Source of the DNA: Schauerella fraxinea
GTDB lineage: Bacteria; Pseudomonadota; Gammaproteobacteria; Burkholderiales; Burkholderiaceae_B
DNA: 64,000 nucleotides
NCBI GenBank assembly: GCA_030849945.1
Contig: JAVDKK010000001.1
Location: 310,001-374,000 of the forward strand
Direction: 5' to 3'
Part shown: positions 38,237-46,799 of the stretch, piece by piece
Layout: each line of letters begins with the position of its first letter
Position numbering within the stretch: position 1 is the first letter of the stretch
The notes under the pieces: model-generated
The model's database searches: none
What the model saw: the letters and a program-made list of their open reading frames with translations, nothing else
What the model was told of the DNA's origin: nothing
Position numbers and translations under genes: made by a program

Positions 38237-39310
38237 TCAGGCGTAACCACGCAGCGCCTCACTGGGAAGTTCGATGCGGCAATGGCGGGCGGCCTGCGGC
38301 GACAGCAGCGCATCCCCGGTCTCGGGCGGCACGATGGCGTTGAGCGTCACCCCCGACAACCCCTCCAAGCGCAGGGCCACCCGATAGCTGCGACCCAGAA
38401 ACACGCCATCCAACACTTCAGCCAGCAGCGTGTTGGACATCGCATCGCGACCGGGCACCACGCGCACCGCTTCCGGACGCACGAACAGCCGGCGCGTGCC
38501 GTTCATCAACGGCAAGTGCACGCGCAGCTCGTGTGCACCGATACGTGCACGGTGATCGTCGATACGCTCGCAAGGCAACCAGTTGGCCTCACCCACGAAG
38601 TCGGCAATGAATGGCGAAGCGGGGTGTCGATAGAGTTCATTCGGCGTGGCGAACTGTTCGATGATGCCGCCGTTCATGACCGCAATCCGGTCGGCCATCA
38701 CCATCGCTTCTTCTTGATCGTGCGTCACCATGAGCGTCGTGATCGAGAGCCGCTTCTGCAACGCCCGCAGCTCGGTGCGCAGATGCTCCCGCACCCGAGC
38801 GTCCAGCGCCGACATCGGTTCGTCCAGGAGCAAGAGCGAAGGCGACGGCGCCAGGGCGCGTGCCAGCGCTACCCGCTGCTGCTGTCCGCCCGAAAGCTGC
38901 CCCGGATACTTGCTCGCAAAGCCGACCATATCGACCAGGCTCAGCATTTCTTCCACGCGCCGCGCAATCCGATCCCGCAGGCCCCGCTTGCCGCTCAGGC
39001 CATAAGCCACGTTTTGCGCCACTGTCAGATTGGGAAACAACGCGTACGACTGGAACAAGATGCCGTAGTCGCGCGACTGCGGCGGGGCCATTGAAATATC
39101 GCGCCCGCCCAGGACGATCGTTCCCCGATCCTGACGCTCCAGTCCGGCGATAATGCGCAACAGCGTCGTTTTGCCGCAGCCCGACGGGCCCAGCAAACAC
39201 ACCAGCTCGCCGGGGAGAATGTCCAGCGACACATCGCCCAGCGCGGCGTGCGCGCCGAAGTGCTTGACGATGTGACTGACCGATAGAAAGGCGGTTTCGC
39301 GCTGGGGCAT
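38237..39310 (-). CDS. phosphonate ABC transporter ATP-binding protein (PhnT-like)
   Basis: 357 residues. Walker A GPSGCGKTT at 41-49, Q-loop ILFQSYALFPNLTV at about 84-97, signature LSGGQQQRVALARAL at 139-153 and Walker B LLLLDEP at 159-165 with the D-loop SALD. A TOBE-like C-terminal part follows (PCERIDDHRARIGAHELRV). Energises uptake through the double permease. First gene of the operon, divergent from the LysR gene. A palindrome in the shared intergenic region could be the operator. Confidence 0.93.
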   Translation of the reverse strand: MPQRETAFLSVSHIVKHFGAHAALGDVSLDILPGELVCLLGPSGCGKTTLLRIIAGLERQDRGTIVLGGRDISMAPPQSRDYGILFQSYALFPNLTVAQNVAYGLSGKRGLRDRIARRVEEMLSLVDMVGFASKYPGQLSGGQQQRVALARALAPSPSLLLLDEPMSALDARVREHLRTELRALQKRLSITTLMVTHDQEEAMVMADRIAVMNGGIIEQFATPNELYRHPASPFIADFVGEANWLPCERIDDHRARIGAHELRVHLPLMNGTRRLFVRPEAVRVVPGRDAMSNTLLAEVLDGVFLGRSYRVALRLEGLSGVTLNAIVPPETGDALLSPQAARHCRIELPSEALRGYA

Positions 39311-39351
39311 GATGCCTCCGGCTGGTGGAAAACAAGGTCAGTATGAAAAGC

Positions 39352-39372
39352 TGTCATGGAACCGTCATGACA
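39352..39372. promoter_or_regulatory. candidate LysR operator between the phosphonate operon and its regulator
   Basis: A perfect 7-bp inverted repeat TGTCATG / CATGACA (39352-39358 and 39366-39372) with a 7-bp spacer, in the 147-bp divergent region. LysR-type proteins commonly bind interrupted dyads of this kind between their gene and the target operon. Confidence 0.5.
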
Positions 39373-39457
39373 CTTTCCCCAAGTTCCGTGATGCCACGAT
39401 CAGATTTTTCGCGGTACGGTAGCGATCGTCGCGCGCTCAACCAGAGGCCCTCATGTC

Positions 39458-40321
39458 ATGCTCGTTGCCGAACTCAAATCGTTTTATGCCGTTGCGCGTT
39501 GCGGCAGCGTCACCAAGGCCGCCACGTTGCTGGGTGTCAGCCAACCCACGGTAACGGGCCACCTGCGCCAGCTCGAGGCGCGCTACGGCGTTGAGTTGTT
39601 TCACCGCCAGGGCCGTGCGATGAACCTGTCGGACATGGGGCGCAGCCTGATGCCGATGGTGGAAAAGCTCGTCCAGCAGGAAAACGAAATCGATTTCCGG
39701 CTGCGTGATGCCAGCGATCTGCGCGAAGGCATCCTGCGCGTGGGCGCCACCGGCCCCTTCTACATCATGGACACCGTGCGGCGCTACCACGAGCGTTATC
39801 GCGGCGTGGAACTCTCGCTCACCATCGGCAATTCGCAAAGCATGCTGCGGGCCCTGCAGGATTACCAGATCGACATTGCCACGTCGTCGTTTCTGATGAA
39901 CGACAGCCATCTCTACCGACGCATGATCGCGGCCGATCCTTTGCGTGCCGTCGTCCATCGATCCCATCCATTGGCCGAGCGGGAAACCGTCACGCTGGAG
40001 GCGCTCGCCGCGCACACGCTTTTGCTGCGCGAGTCCGGATCCATGACGCGGCAATTGACCGAACAGGCCTTTCAAGACGCAGGCATCCCACTGCGCCACA
40101 CCATTGAGATCGGCAGCCGTGAATCCATACGGGAGGCCATTCTGTGCGAGATGGGCGTCAGCCTGATCCCGTCACGCGAGATTCCGGCCCACGCGGGTCT
40201 CGTCACACTGCGGCTTGCGGGCGTGGAAATCGAAATGCACGAGTTTTTGTATTGCCTGCAGGAGCGTCAGCCTGTGCAGGTGATCGCGCGGTTTCTGGAG
40301 ATGACGCCGATCGTGCAGTGA
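39458..40321 (+). CDS. LysR family regulator of the phosphonate operon
   Basis: 287 residues. HTH: MLVAELKSFYAVARCGSVTKA, then LLGVSQPTVTGHLRQLEARYG. The effector domain includes RVGATGPFYIMDTVRRYHERY, like the LysR proteins seen beside 2-aminoethylphosphonate genes. Transcribed divergently from the ABC-phnX operon at 39310-33346, so it is probably its regulator, with a 2-AEP-type inducer (inference). A nearby ATG 5 bp upstream is out of frame. Confidence 0.88.
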   Translation: MLVAELKSFYAVARCGSVTKAATLLGVSQPTVTGHLRQLEARYGVELFHRQGRAMNLSDMGRSLMPMVEKLVQQENEIDFRLRDASDLREGILRVGATGPFYIMDTVRRYHERYRGVELSLTIGNSQSMLRALQDYQIDIATSSFLMNDSHLYRRMIAADPLRAVVHRSHPLAERETVTLEALAAHTLLLRESGSMTRQLTEQAFQDAGIPLRHTIEIGSRESIREAILCEMGVSLIPSREIPAHAGLVTLRLAGVEIEMHEFLYCLQERQPVQVIARFLEMTPIVQ

Positions 40322-40443
40322 GGCGCGCAGCTTCGGAAGTAAACACGAGGCATGCGTTGGCAGGCAGGAGTCGTGCAACATCAACCTCAAGCGGTGCGCA
40401 GCGTCTGCGGCACACAGGTCTTGCCGACGACCCCTGATCCGCC

Positions 40444-41361
40444 TTAAGTGAGCATGATGTCGCGCACGTCTTTCAGCGCCACGGCAAACGCGATATCCGC
40501 GCCGGCCAGAACATCGCGTTGCGCAAGGTCGCCAAACGTCAGCCCCGTCAAGGCCTGAATCGCACCGATCGGCCGCTGCTGATCCTGAAACTCGCCAAAC
40601 ACGAATGTGGGCTCCAGATCCGCAATGGCGCGCGCCTGCGAGCACAGGTAAGCGATGGCGGAGAGCGCCCCCGATTCGTCGTGCACAAAGGCCACGATCT
40701 TCCAGAACTGGCGCGGAATCTTTACCCCATGAACAACAGGATCGTCGGCACGCAACACCGGGCCGGTAAACACGCTGATGCGCATCCGGTGGCGCTGGGT
40801 ATTCGCCAGCACGTAATCCTCAACCTCGTTCCATAATCCGCCATTGAAACCCTGCACTTGTGGTGCAGCATTGGTGGCATGAAACGTATCGGCATCGGCC
40901 TGGCGTGCCGTCTTCTTGCTGCCCCAATTGGGATCCTGGCGCCGCGTCATGTGGCCACGGCTGAAATAGCCCGCTTTCTGGTCACCGTACACCTCTTTCA
41001 ATATCTGATACTTCTGATCGATGCGCGGATCGTATTTCCAGATATTGGTGCGTGGCACGTCGACCGCCTGCGCGCCATCGATATTGCAGGCGCTATAAAT
41101 CGGCAACCGGCGCGACTTGGAAACCGCGACCGAGAAGTGGGTGTAATCCAGCACATGCGTCTTACGGCCTCGCCATGTGTGGGTGGCTGCATCGCGCGCC
41201 ACCGCAGCCGCCAGACGCGGTAGCGGGACTGCTATAGCGGGGTCGATGAACAGCGGATCGAAACCCTCACGATCGTCGTAGGTATCGACCGGATCGGGGG
41301 TGAGTCGAACGCGTTTGGGTTCGAGGGCGGCATCGGCCGCGAAGCGGAAGCGAGGTTTCAT
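40444..41361 (-). CDS. DNA/RNA non-specific endonuclease, NUC1/EndoG type
   Basis: 305 residues from ATG 41361; a GTG at 41430 would add 23 residues. No signal peptide, so the nuclease is probably cytoplasmic, unlike secreted Serratia-type nucleases. The beta-beta-alpha-metal active site is intact: SRGHMTRRQDPNWG (general-base His137) and the Mg-binding Asn in FNGGLWNEVEDYV (Asn173, Glu179). The N-terminal part (DYTHFSVAVSKSRRLPIYSACNIDG) is the usual NUC1 strand set. Upstream on the same strand are an I9-like small protein and an S8 protease. A free cytoplasmic nuclease must be held inactive, so control by these neighbours is likely (inference). Confidence 0.9.
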   Translation of the reverse strand: MKPRFRFAADAALEPKRVRLTPDPVDTYDDREGFDPLFIDPAIAVPLPRLAAAVARDAATHTWRGRKTHVLDYTHFSVAVSKSRRLPIYSACNIDGAQAVDVPRTNIWKYDPRIDQKYQILKEVYGDQKAGYFSRGHMTRRQDPNWGSKKTARQADADTFHATNAAPQVQGFNGGLWNEVEDYVLANTQRHRMRISVFTGPVLRADDPVVHGVKIPRQFWKIVAFVHDESGALSAIAYLCSQARAIADLEPTFVFGEFQDQQRPIGAIQALTGLTFGDLAQRDVLAGADIAFAVALKDVRDIMLT

Positions 41362-41529
41362 ATGCGCAGGATCGCCGATGAATATGACAAGCGCCCGACA
41401 CATATCGAACGCGCGCACTACCCTGAACACGCTTGCGGCGCGCCCGTGCCGAAACCCCGACCGGTAACCTTGTCAGGTCAATATCAAGCCGGCGTTAGAT
41501 CAAAGCGACGTGGATCAAGTTCAGTTCAC

Positions 41530-41545
41530 GGCCCATGCATGGGCC
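41530..41545. promoter_or_regulatory. 16-bp perfect palindrome upstream of the nuclease gene
   Basis: GGCCCATGCATGGGCC without a central spacer. It lies in the 200-bp space between the I9-like gene stop and the nuclease start. Could be an operator for a repressor dimer; the owner is unknown. Confidence 0.4.
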
Positions 41546-41560
41546 AAAACGAGGCCGATG

Positions 41561-41800
41561 TCAGGCTGGCGCCTTCAGACGCCGGCGCGGCGGGCGGACG
41601 CTCACCACGCGCTCGGGCGAAAACGTCCACTGCGACATGCCTTTGACCACGGATGCGATTTCGGCCTTGGGCCCATCCACCAACAGCGTGCCTGGCAACG
41701 TGTCGATCACCTTCACGCGATCGAAACAAGACAACAAGCTGCTCACCTCCTGTTGAGAAGGATCGTTTGCACCTTGATAGCAAATGACGTAGCGGCTCAT
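41561..41800 (-). CDS. small I9-propeptide-like protein, putative S8 protease inhibitor or chaperone
   Basis: 79 residues, 12 bp after the protease stop. The pattern fits subtilisin propeptides/I9 inhibitors of 70-80 residues: an opening strand MSRYVICYQG, a helix (SQQEVSSLLSCFDRVKVID), a strand LPGTLLVDG, a second helix (KAEIASVVKGM) and a strand WTFSPERVVSVRPPRR, ending in a basic tail. In I9 proteins the C-terminal segment lies in the protease active site. Encoded separately from the protease, it could be a foldase or a reversible inhibitor. The assignment is by pattern only; no catalytic residues exist to confirm it. Confidence 0.6.
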   Translation of the reverse strand: MSRYVICYQGANDPSQQEVSSLLSCFDRVKVIDTLPGTLLVDGPKAEIASVVKGMSQWTFSPERVVSVRPPRRRLKAPA

Positions 41801-41812
41801 GATGTTTTCATC

Positions 41813-43306
41813 CTACATCAAAATTCCTGCACCCTCAAAGTTTACGCCGAACCCCAATTTCTGGGCCTCGTTCAGCGCCAATCTGAGGATCTCGTCCGAG
41901 CGCTTCTGATTGCGCGCCATCCCCACCAGCCGGGGATTTTTTGCCAGTAACCGCGCCACAGCGCCGCTCATTACCGGGCACGCCATGGATGTGCCATCCA
42001 TCACGGCATAGCCATCGATATAGGTCGACACAATGCCCACCCCGGGGCCGGTCAACGTCACTTCACTCCCGATGTTGCTGAATGCCGCCACAAAATTCTT
42101 GCGATCCACGCCAAATGGCTTGGCGACTTCGAGCGTTTGCAACGCACCCCGAGGAAACGTGCCGCGCCGCCCCATCGCGGTAACGGCCATCACCTGGCTG
42201 TAGCGCGCGGGGTAGCTCACCGGCGCCCGATAATCGTTGCCTGTGGCGGCCACACACACCACACCGAGCGCACGCGCCCGCTGGATTTCGCGCAGCACAT
42301 CCGGCACATCGCCCGCGCCGCCGAGCGACAGATTGATCACATCGCAGCCATCGTCCACGGCCTGCCGGATGCCCTTGGCAATGTTGAACGATGTGGCGGT
42401 TTCCTGGCTGCGCCCAAATACGCGATACACATTGAGTGCAGCCGCCGGCGCCACCCCACGCATACCTTTCCCCGGCGCCGCACGCCCCGCGATGATGCCG
42501 GCCACGTGCGTGCCGTGCCCCACCTGATCGGCCACGTCGCTCGCCTTCTCACCATGCACCACATTTACGCCGCGCGCGACCTTCAGATCCGGGTGCTTGG
42601 CCACGCCGGTGTCGATCACCGCAACCCGCACGCCCTCGCCGTCGCCATCCGCACCTTCAAAACCAAAATGCCGCCGCGCGTCGCCCGTGGCGAAATCAAT
42701 CGGACGGCACGCGATACGCAACGTCTCGGCACCCACTGCCGCCTTCGCCACATAAGCCTGCCAGTAGCCACTCGCCGGATATACCTCCACCGACTCGAGT
42801 ACGGTCACGTCCTGCGGAAACATCAATCTCGCCCGGCCGCGCGCGTTGGTGCGGCTGCTCGCCCCCACCCGCTCGGCGCGATTCACGTAGCCCACCACAT
42901 CCACATTGGGAAGCGGCGCGCCGCTTTCGGCATCGACCACATCTACCGTGAAGGCCACACGGGTGCGCGCCTGCAGGCCGATGAAGGGAATAACGATTGG
43001 GTGCCGCAGCCACAGCGGCGCCAGCTCGCCCACCGGCAGAATGCGCAGGCCCGGTTGCTCCAGCAGCAAGGCCAGGCGCTCATCGTCGGTCATGTTGACG
43101 AGCACCGTATCGCCGGGCGCGACGCGATCCACGATCTGCATGCCGGCCAACAACGCGCCTTCGCTCGGACGCGCACGGCTGCCCTGCCGATAGGTGCCCA
43201 TTTGCCGCACGAATGCCGGGCTGGCGCCGGGGTTGTCCACGTTCCACATATTGGTGCTGGGCAACAGCACATACGCCGATCGGCGTTTCGAAACTGCGGT
43301 CGTCAT
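41813..43306 (-). CDS. S8 family (subtilisin-like) serine protease without signal peptide
   Basis: 497 residues. Catalytic residues are all present: Asp232 in VAVIDTGV, His264 in GHGTHVAG, oxyanion Asn357 in AATGND and Ser440 in DGTSMACPVMSG. About 220 residues precede the catalytic domain; residues 115-200 resemble a carboxypeptidase-regulatory or Ig-like beta fold (FTVDVVDAESGAPLPNVDVV). There is no signal peptide, which is unusual for subtilases and points to a cytoplasmic role. The next two genes encode an I9-like protein and a nuclease. Suggested roles: activation of the nuclease by cleavage, or a toxin/defence protease (inference). Confidence 0.92.
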   Translation of the reverse strand: MTTAVSKRRSAYVLLPSTNMWNVDNPGASPAFVRQMGTYRQGSRARPSEGALLAGMQIVDRVAPGDTVLVNMTDDERLALLLEQPGLRILPVGELAPLWLRHPIVIPFIGLQARTRVAFTVDVVDAESGAPLPNVDVVGYVNRAERVGASSRTNARGRARLMFPQDVTVLESVEVYPASGYWQAYVAKAAVGAETLRIACRPIDFATGDARRHFGFEGADGDGEGVRVAVIDTGVAKHPDLKVARGVNVVHGEKASDVADQVGHGTHVAGIIAGRAAPGKGMRGVAPAAALNVYRVFGRSQETATSFNIAKGIRQAVDDGCDVINLSLGGAGDVPDVLREIQRARALGVVCVAATGNDYRAPVSYPARYSQVMAVTAMGRRGTFPRGALQTLEVAKPFGVDRKNFVAAFSNIGSEVTLTGPGVGIVSTYIDGYAVMDGTSMACPVMSGAVARLLAKNPRLVGMARNQKRSDEILRLALNEAQKLGFGVNFEGAGILM

Positions 43307-43472
43307 ACAGGCGCCTCCTGTGGGAATGGCCGATTGAATCCACGCCGGATCAATCGCCGCACGTCAACAGCTGAGGTTCATTACACACCAGTCGTGTTTC
43401 AACAGTGCAATAAGACAACGCGGGTGAGGTCCCACGACAGCAATCGCCGCGCATCACGAGCACATACGCATC

Positions 43473-44378
43473 TCAATCCTCTTCCAGCTTCTTGAATTCC
43501 TCGCCCAGGAAATCGATCAGCGTGCGCACCGACGGCAGCAAGCCCCGACGCGACGCGAACACCGCATGCACGATCTCACGGCGCGGTGCCCACCCAGGCA
43601 ACACCTCGATCAGATCCCCGCGGGCGAGTTGATGGGTGATCATCATCTTCGGCAGTTGCACGACGCCCACGCCAGCCATCGCCGCCGAGCGCAGCGCCGG
43701 CATCGCGCGCGTGACCAGACGCGGCTCGTGCGCGATAGGCGCGACGGCGCCCTCCGGTCCCAGCAGATTCCATACATGCTGGGTTTGCGGTGCACCCCAC
43801 TCCAGGCTTGGGAAGCGACTCAGCTCGTCGGGGCACGTGGGCACGCCCAGCCGCTGCAGCAAACCCGGGCTTGCGACCAGGCACTGACCGCGATCGGAAT
43901 ACACCCGCATGACGAGATCCGTATCCTCCAATGGCGGCGGCCGCACGCGAATCGCCACGTCGATGCCTTCTGCCAGCACATCTACCCGGCGGTTCGTTTC
44001 TTCCACATGAATCTGCACCAGGGGATGGCGCAGCATGAAGTCGGCAATCATGTCGCCTACGCGCCCATCGAGCAGCGCCACCGGACACGTCATTCGCACA
44101 ATCCCACGCGGCTCGGCGTGCGTCATCGCGATCACTTCGTCGGCCGACTCCGCCTGCACCAGCATGGCCTTGCAGTGGGTGTAATAGCGTTGACCGATTT
44201 CAGTCACCGCGAAATGCCGTGTCGATCGCTGCAGCAGACGCGTCGTCAACCTGTCCTCCAGCAAGGCGATACGCCGGCTCAGCTTGGACTTCGGCACGCC
44301 GAGCGCCCGGCCTGCCGGCGCAAACCCCCCGTGGTCGACCACCTGCACAAAGTAATAAAGATCGTTGAGATCGCGCAT
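43473..44378 (-). CDS. LysR family transcriptional regulator
   Basis: 301 residues. HTH MRDLNDLYYFVQVVDHGGFAP, then LGVPKSKLSRRIALLEDRL; effector domain with the common RGIVRMTCPVALLDG and RVYSDRGQCLVASPGLL blocks, as in the large DmlR/YafC-like LysR group. Divergent from the YcaC-type hydrolase gene 177 bp away, which is its likely target. Confidence 0.9.
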   Translation of the reverse strand: MRDLNDLYYFVQVVDHGGFAPAGRALGVPKSKLSRRIALLEDRLTTRLLQRSTRHFAVTEIGQRYYTHCKAMLVQAESADEVIAMTHAEPRGIVRMTCPVALLDGRVGDMIADFMLRHPLVQIHVEETNRRVDVLAEGIDVAIRVRPPPLEDTDLVMRVYSDRGQCLVASPGLLQRLGVPTCPDELSRFPSLEWGAPQTQHVWNLLGPEGAVAPIAHEPRLVTRAMPALRSAAMAGVGVVQLPKMMITHQLARGDLIEVLPGWAPRREIVHAVFASRRGLLPSVRTLIDFLGEEFKKLEED

Positions 44379-44555
44379 TGATCGTTCTTCAAATAGGACG
44401 CTGATGGCAAATTCTACCTACTACCGGCCCCATCGTTCCAGTTTTATAGTTCAACACATGGACGGAACACATCGGTTCCGACAACAGCAACACCGCACTC
44501 CTGCAGTACCGAATCGCCAATCATCAATCCATCATTCACTTCAAGCGAGAACCCC

Positions 44556-45182
44556 ATGACCTACGCCTACAACCGCCTCGACAAAGACAACGCCGTCGTT
44601 CTGCTGGTAGATCACCAAGCTGGCTTGCTCTCGCTGGTGCGCGACATCGATCCCGACAAGTTCAAGAACAACGTGCTCGCTCTGGCCGACATGGCCACCT
44701 ACTTCAAGCTGCCGACGATTCTCACCACGAGCTTCGAATCCGGCCCCAACGGCCCGCTCGTGCCGGAGCTCAAAGCACAATTTCCCGACGCACCCTACAT
44801 TGCCCGCCCCGGCCAGATCAACGCATGGGACAACGAAGACTTCGTCAAAGCCATCAAGGCCACCGGCAAGAAACAGTTGATCATTGCAGGCGTCGTGACC
44901 GAAGTGTGCGTGGCGTTTCCGGCCCTGTCGGCGATCGCCGAAGGCTTCGACGTGTTCGTGATTACCGATGCCTCGGGCACCTTCAACGAAATGACGCGCG
45001 AAGCCGCGTGGCGCCGCATGACGGACGCCGGTGCGCAATTGATGACGTGGTTTGGCGCGGCGTGCGAACTGCACCGTGACTGGCGCAATGATGTGGAAGG
45101 TCTGGGCACCTTGTTCTCGAATCACATTCCCGATTATCGGAATCTGTTCACGAGCTACGAAACGCTGACGGCCGGCAAGTAA
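44556..45182 (+). CDS. ycaC: isochorismatase-superfamily hydrolase, YcaC type
   Basis: 208 residues. The cysteine-hydrolase triad positions are Asp19 in LLVDHQAG, a basic residue near 84 (Arg by my hand count, ARPGQINAW) and Cys118 in GVVTEVCVAF. Later VITDASGTFNEMTREAA is typical of YcaC. The substrate of YcaC proteins is uncertain; amides are usually assumed. Divergent from a LysR gene; the promoter must lie in 44379-44555. Confidence 0.9.
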   Translation: MTYAYNRLDKDNAVVLLVDHQAGLLSLVRDIDPDKFKNNVLALADMATYFKLPTILTTSFESGPNGPLVPELKAQFPDAPYIARPGQINAWDNEDFVKAIKATGKKQLIIAGVVTEVCVAFPALSAIAEGFDVFVITDASGTFNEMTREAAWRRMTDAGAQLMTWFGAACELHRDWRNDVEGLGTLFSNHIPDYRNLFTSYETLTAGK

Positions 45183-45213
45183 ATGAGCACGGGGGGGCTG
45201 AAAGGCCGCCCCC

Positions 45214-46602
45214 TCAACCGAACGCTGGCAGCATGTTGAACAGCAACACCATCAGCAACCCCACGACCGACACGATGGATTGCACCACCGAAATCGTCTT
45301 GGTGGCTTCGCCCATGGTCATGCCGAAGGACTCCTTCACCATCCAGAACCCGGCGTGATTCGCGTAGTTGAAGAAGAGCGATCCGCAGCCGATCGAGAGC
45401 GCGAGCAGCGGCAGGTTCAAGTTGGGGTCGGTACCGGCCAGCGGCGCCAGCAAACCCGCGGCACCCACGATGCCCACCGTGGCCGAACCGGTCGACACCG
45501 ACAACAGCATCGCGATCATCCAACCCAGGATCAACGGCGGGAAGGCGAACTGATGCGTGAGGTGCACAATCGCATCGCCCACTTTGGCGCTTGTGAGCAC
45601 CTGCTGAAACGCGCCCCCGCCGGCAATGATGAGCATGATGCCGGCCACCGGCTTCAAACTTTGGCCCAACGACTCGCGCAGCTTTTCGGCGTTATTGCCC
45701 CGCATGTAAACCAGCGTGATCGCCGCGAACAGCACGCCGAGCAACATCGCCACGAGTGGATTGCCCAGGAATGCCGCCACGTGCATCAGACTCGATGTCT
45801 TGGGCAGCACCATCTCGGCCACGGCATGCACAAGCATCAACAGCGCCGGCAACAATGCGGCCAGCACGCCAAGGCCCACGCCCGGCGGATTGTGGCCAGC
45901 GGCCTTTTCTTCAGCGGTGGTGAACTGGTCGATCAGCGCCTGGTCGGGACGCGTCGTCATGCGCGGCGCAAGAAACGCGCCATACAGCGGTCCACCCAAA
46001 ATCATCGCCGGCAGCGCGGCAATGAAGCCGTAGATCATGGTGGGACCCACCGTGGTCTTCAAGGTGGCAATGGCGGTGAGCGGACCCGGATGCGGCGGCA
46101 CCATGCCATGCATCGCAGCGAGTGCGGCGATCACCGGCACGCCCACGTACACATACGCCGAGCCCTTGAAATGTTCGCGGCTTTCAAGCTTGCGCGCCAC
46201 GCTGAAAATCAGCGGCAGCATCACGACCAAGCCCACTTCAAAAAACATCGGAATGCCAACGACGAACGCCACCAGCGTCATCGCCCAAGGGATCATGCGA
46301 TCCGACGTGTGGCGCAGAATAGCGCTCGCCAACCGCTCGGTCGTGCCCGAGTCGGCCAGGATCTTGCCCAGCATCGCACCGAGTGCAATCACCACGCCAA
46401 CCGCGCCTAACGTCTTGCCGGCGCCATCGGTGAGGTTTTTGGCGATGTCAGTGGGGGCCATCCCCGTTGCGATACCCACGCCGATCGACACGATCAATAG
46501 TGCCAGCAGCGGATGCATGCGAATGCGCGAAACGATCAGTGCAACGAGCACCAGCACGCTCACCAATGCGGTGACGAGCAACTGAATATCAAACGATGAC
46601 AT
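45214..46602 (-). CDS. GntP family permease (gluconate:H+ symporter type)
   Basis: 463 residues from ATG 46602; the frame extends 72 bp further but the family starts at about this point (MSSFDIQLLVTALVSV). Twelve or more membrane segments. Family motifs: VVIALGAMLGKILADSG, GIPMFFEVGLVVMLPL, GMVPPHPGPLTAI and the late LSIGCGSLFFNYANHAGFWM. GntP/GntT members carry gluconate, ketogluconates or related hydroxyacids. It diverges from a LysR gene at 46800. No sugar-acid kinase is nearby. Confidence 0.92.
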   Translation of the reverse strand: MSSFDIQLLVTALVSVLVLVALIVSRIRMHPLLALLIVSIGVGIATGMAPTDIAKNLTDGAGKTLGAVGVVIALGAMLGKILADSGTTERLASAILRHTSDRMIPWAMTLVAFVVGIPMFFEVGLVVMLPLIFSVARKLESREHFKGSAYVYVGVPVIAALAAMHGMVPPHPGPLTAIATLKTTVGPTMIYGFIAALPAMILGGPLYGAFLAPRMTTRPDQALIDQFTTAEEKAAGHNPPGVGLGVLAALLPALLMLVHAVAEMVLPKTSSLMHVAAFLGNPLVAMLLGVLFAAITLVYMRGNNAEKLRESLGQSLKPVAGIMLIIAGGGAFQQVLTSAKVGDAIVHLTHQFAFPPLILGWMIAMLLSVSTGSATVGIVGAAGLLAPLAGTDPNLNLPLLALSIGCGSLFFNYANHAGFWMVKESFGMTMGEATKTISVVQSIVSVVGLLMVLLFNMLPAFG

Positions 46603-46799
46603 GGCGGAATTGGAAAGCAAACGAGGCGTCGTGAATCTGGTACCCCGTGGCCATGGAAACCCGACACTCGGCAATTCTAGCGTCGAATGCGCGCGAGCCG
46701 GCTCAGCGGCTTACGGTGCGCTGAATAGCGCGCTTCCCCTGGCGTTGCGAGGTCTTACACTCGTCCATTGACCTCCTTCGACTTTTCTCTTCAAAAGCC

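Noticed and set aside
41510..41950. Plus-strand open frame opposite the protease/I9-like genes
   Set aside because: Antisense shadow without a recognisable domain; the minus-strand genes have intact active sites and good spacing.
45183..45213. G/C-rich partial inverted repeat between the YcaC-type and GntP genes as a terminator
   Set aside because: The arms pair imperfectly and there is no T-run.
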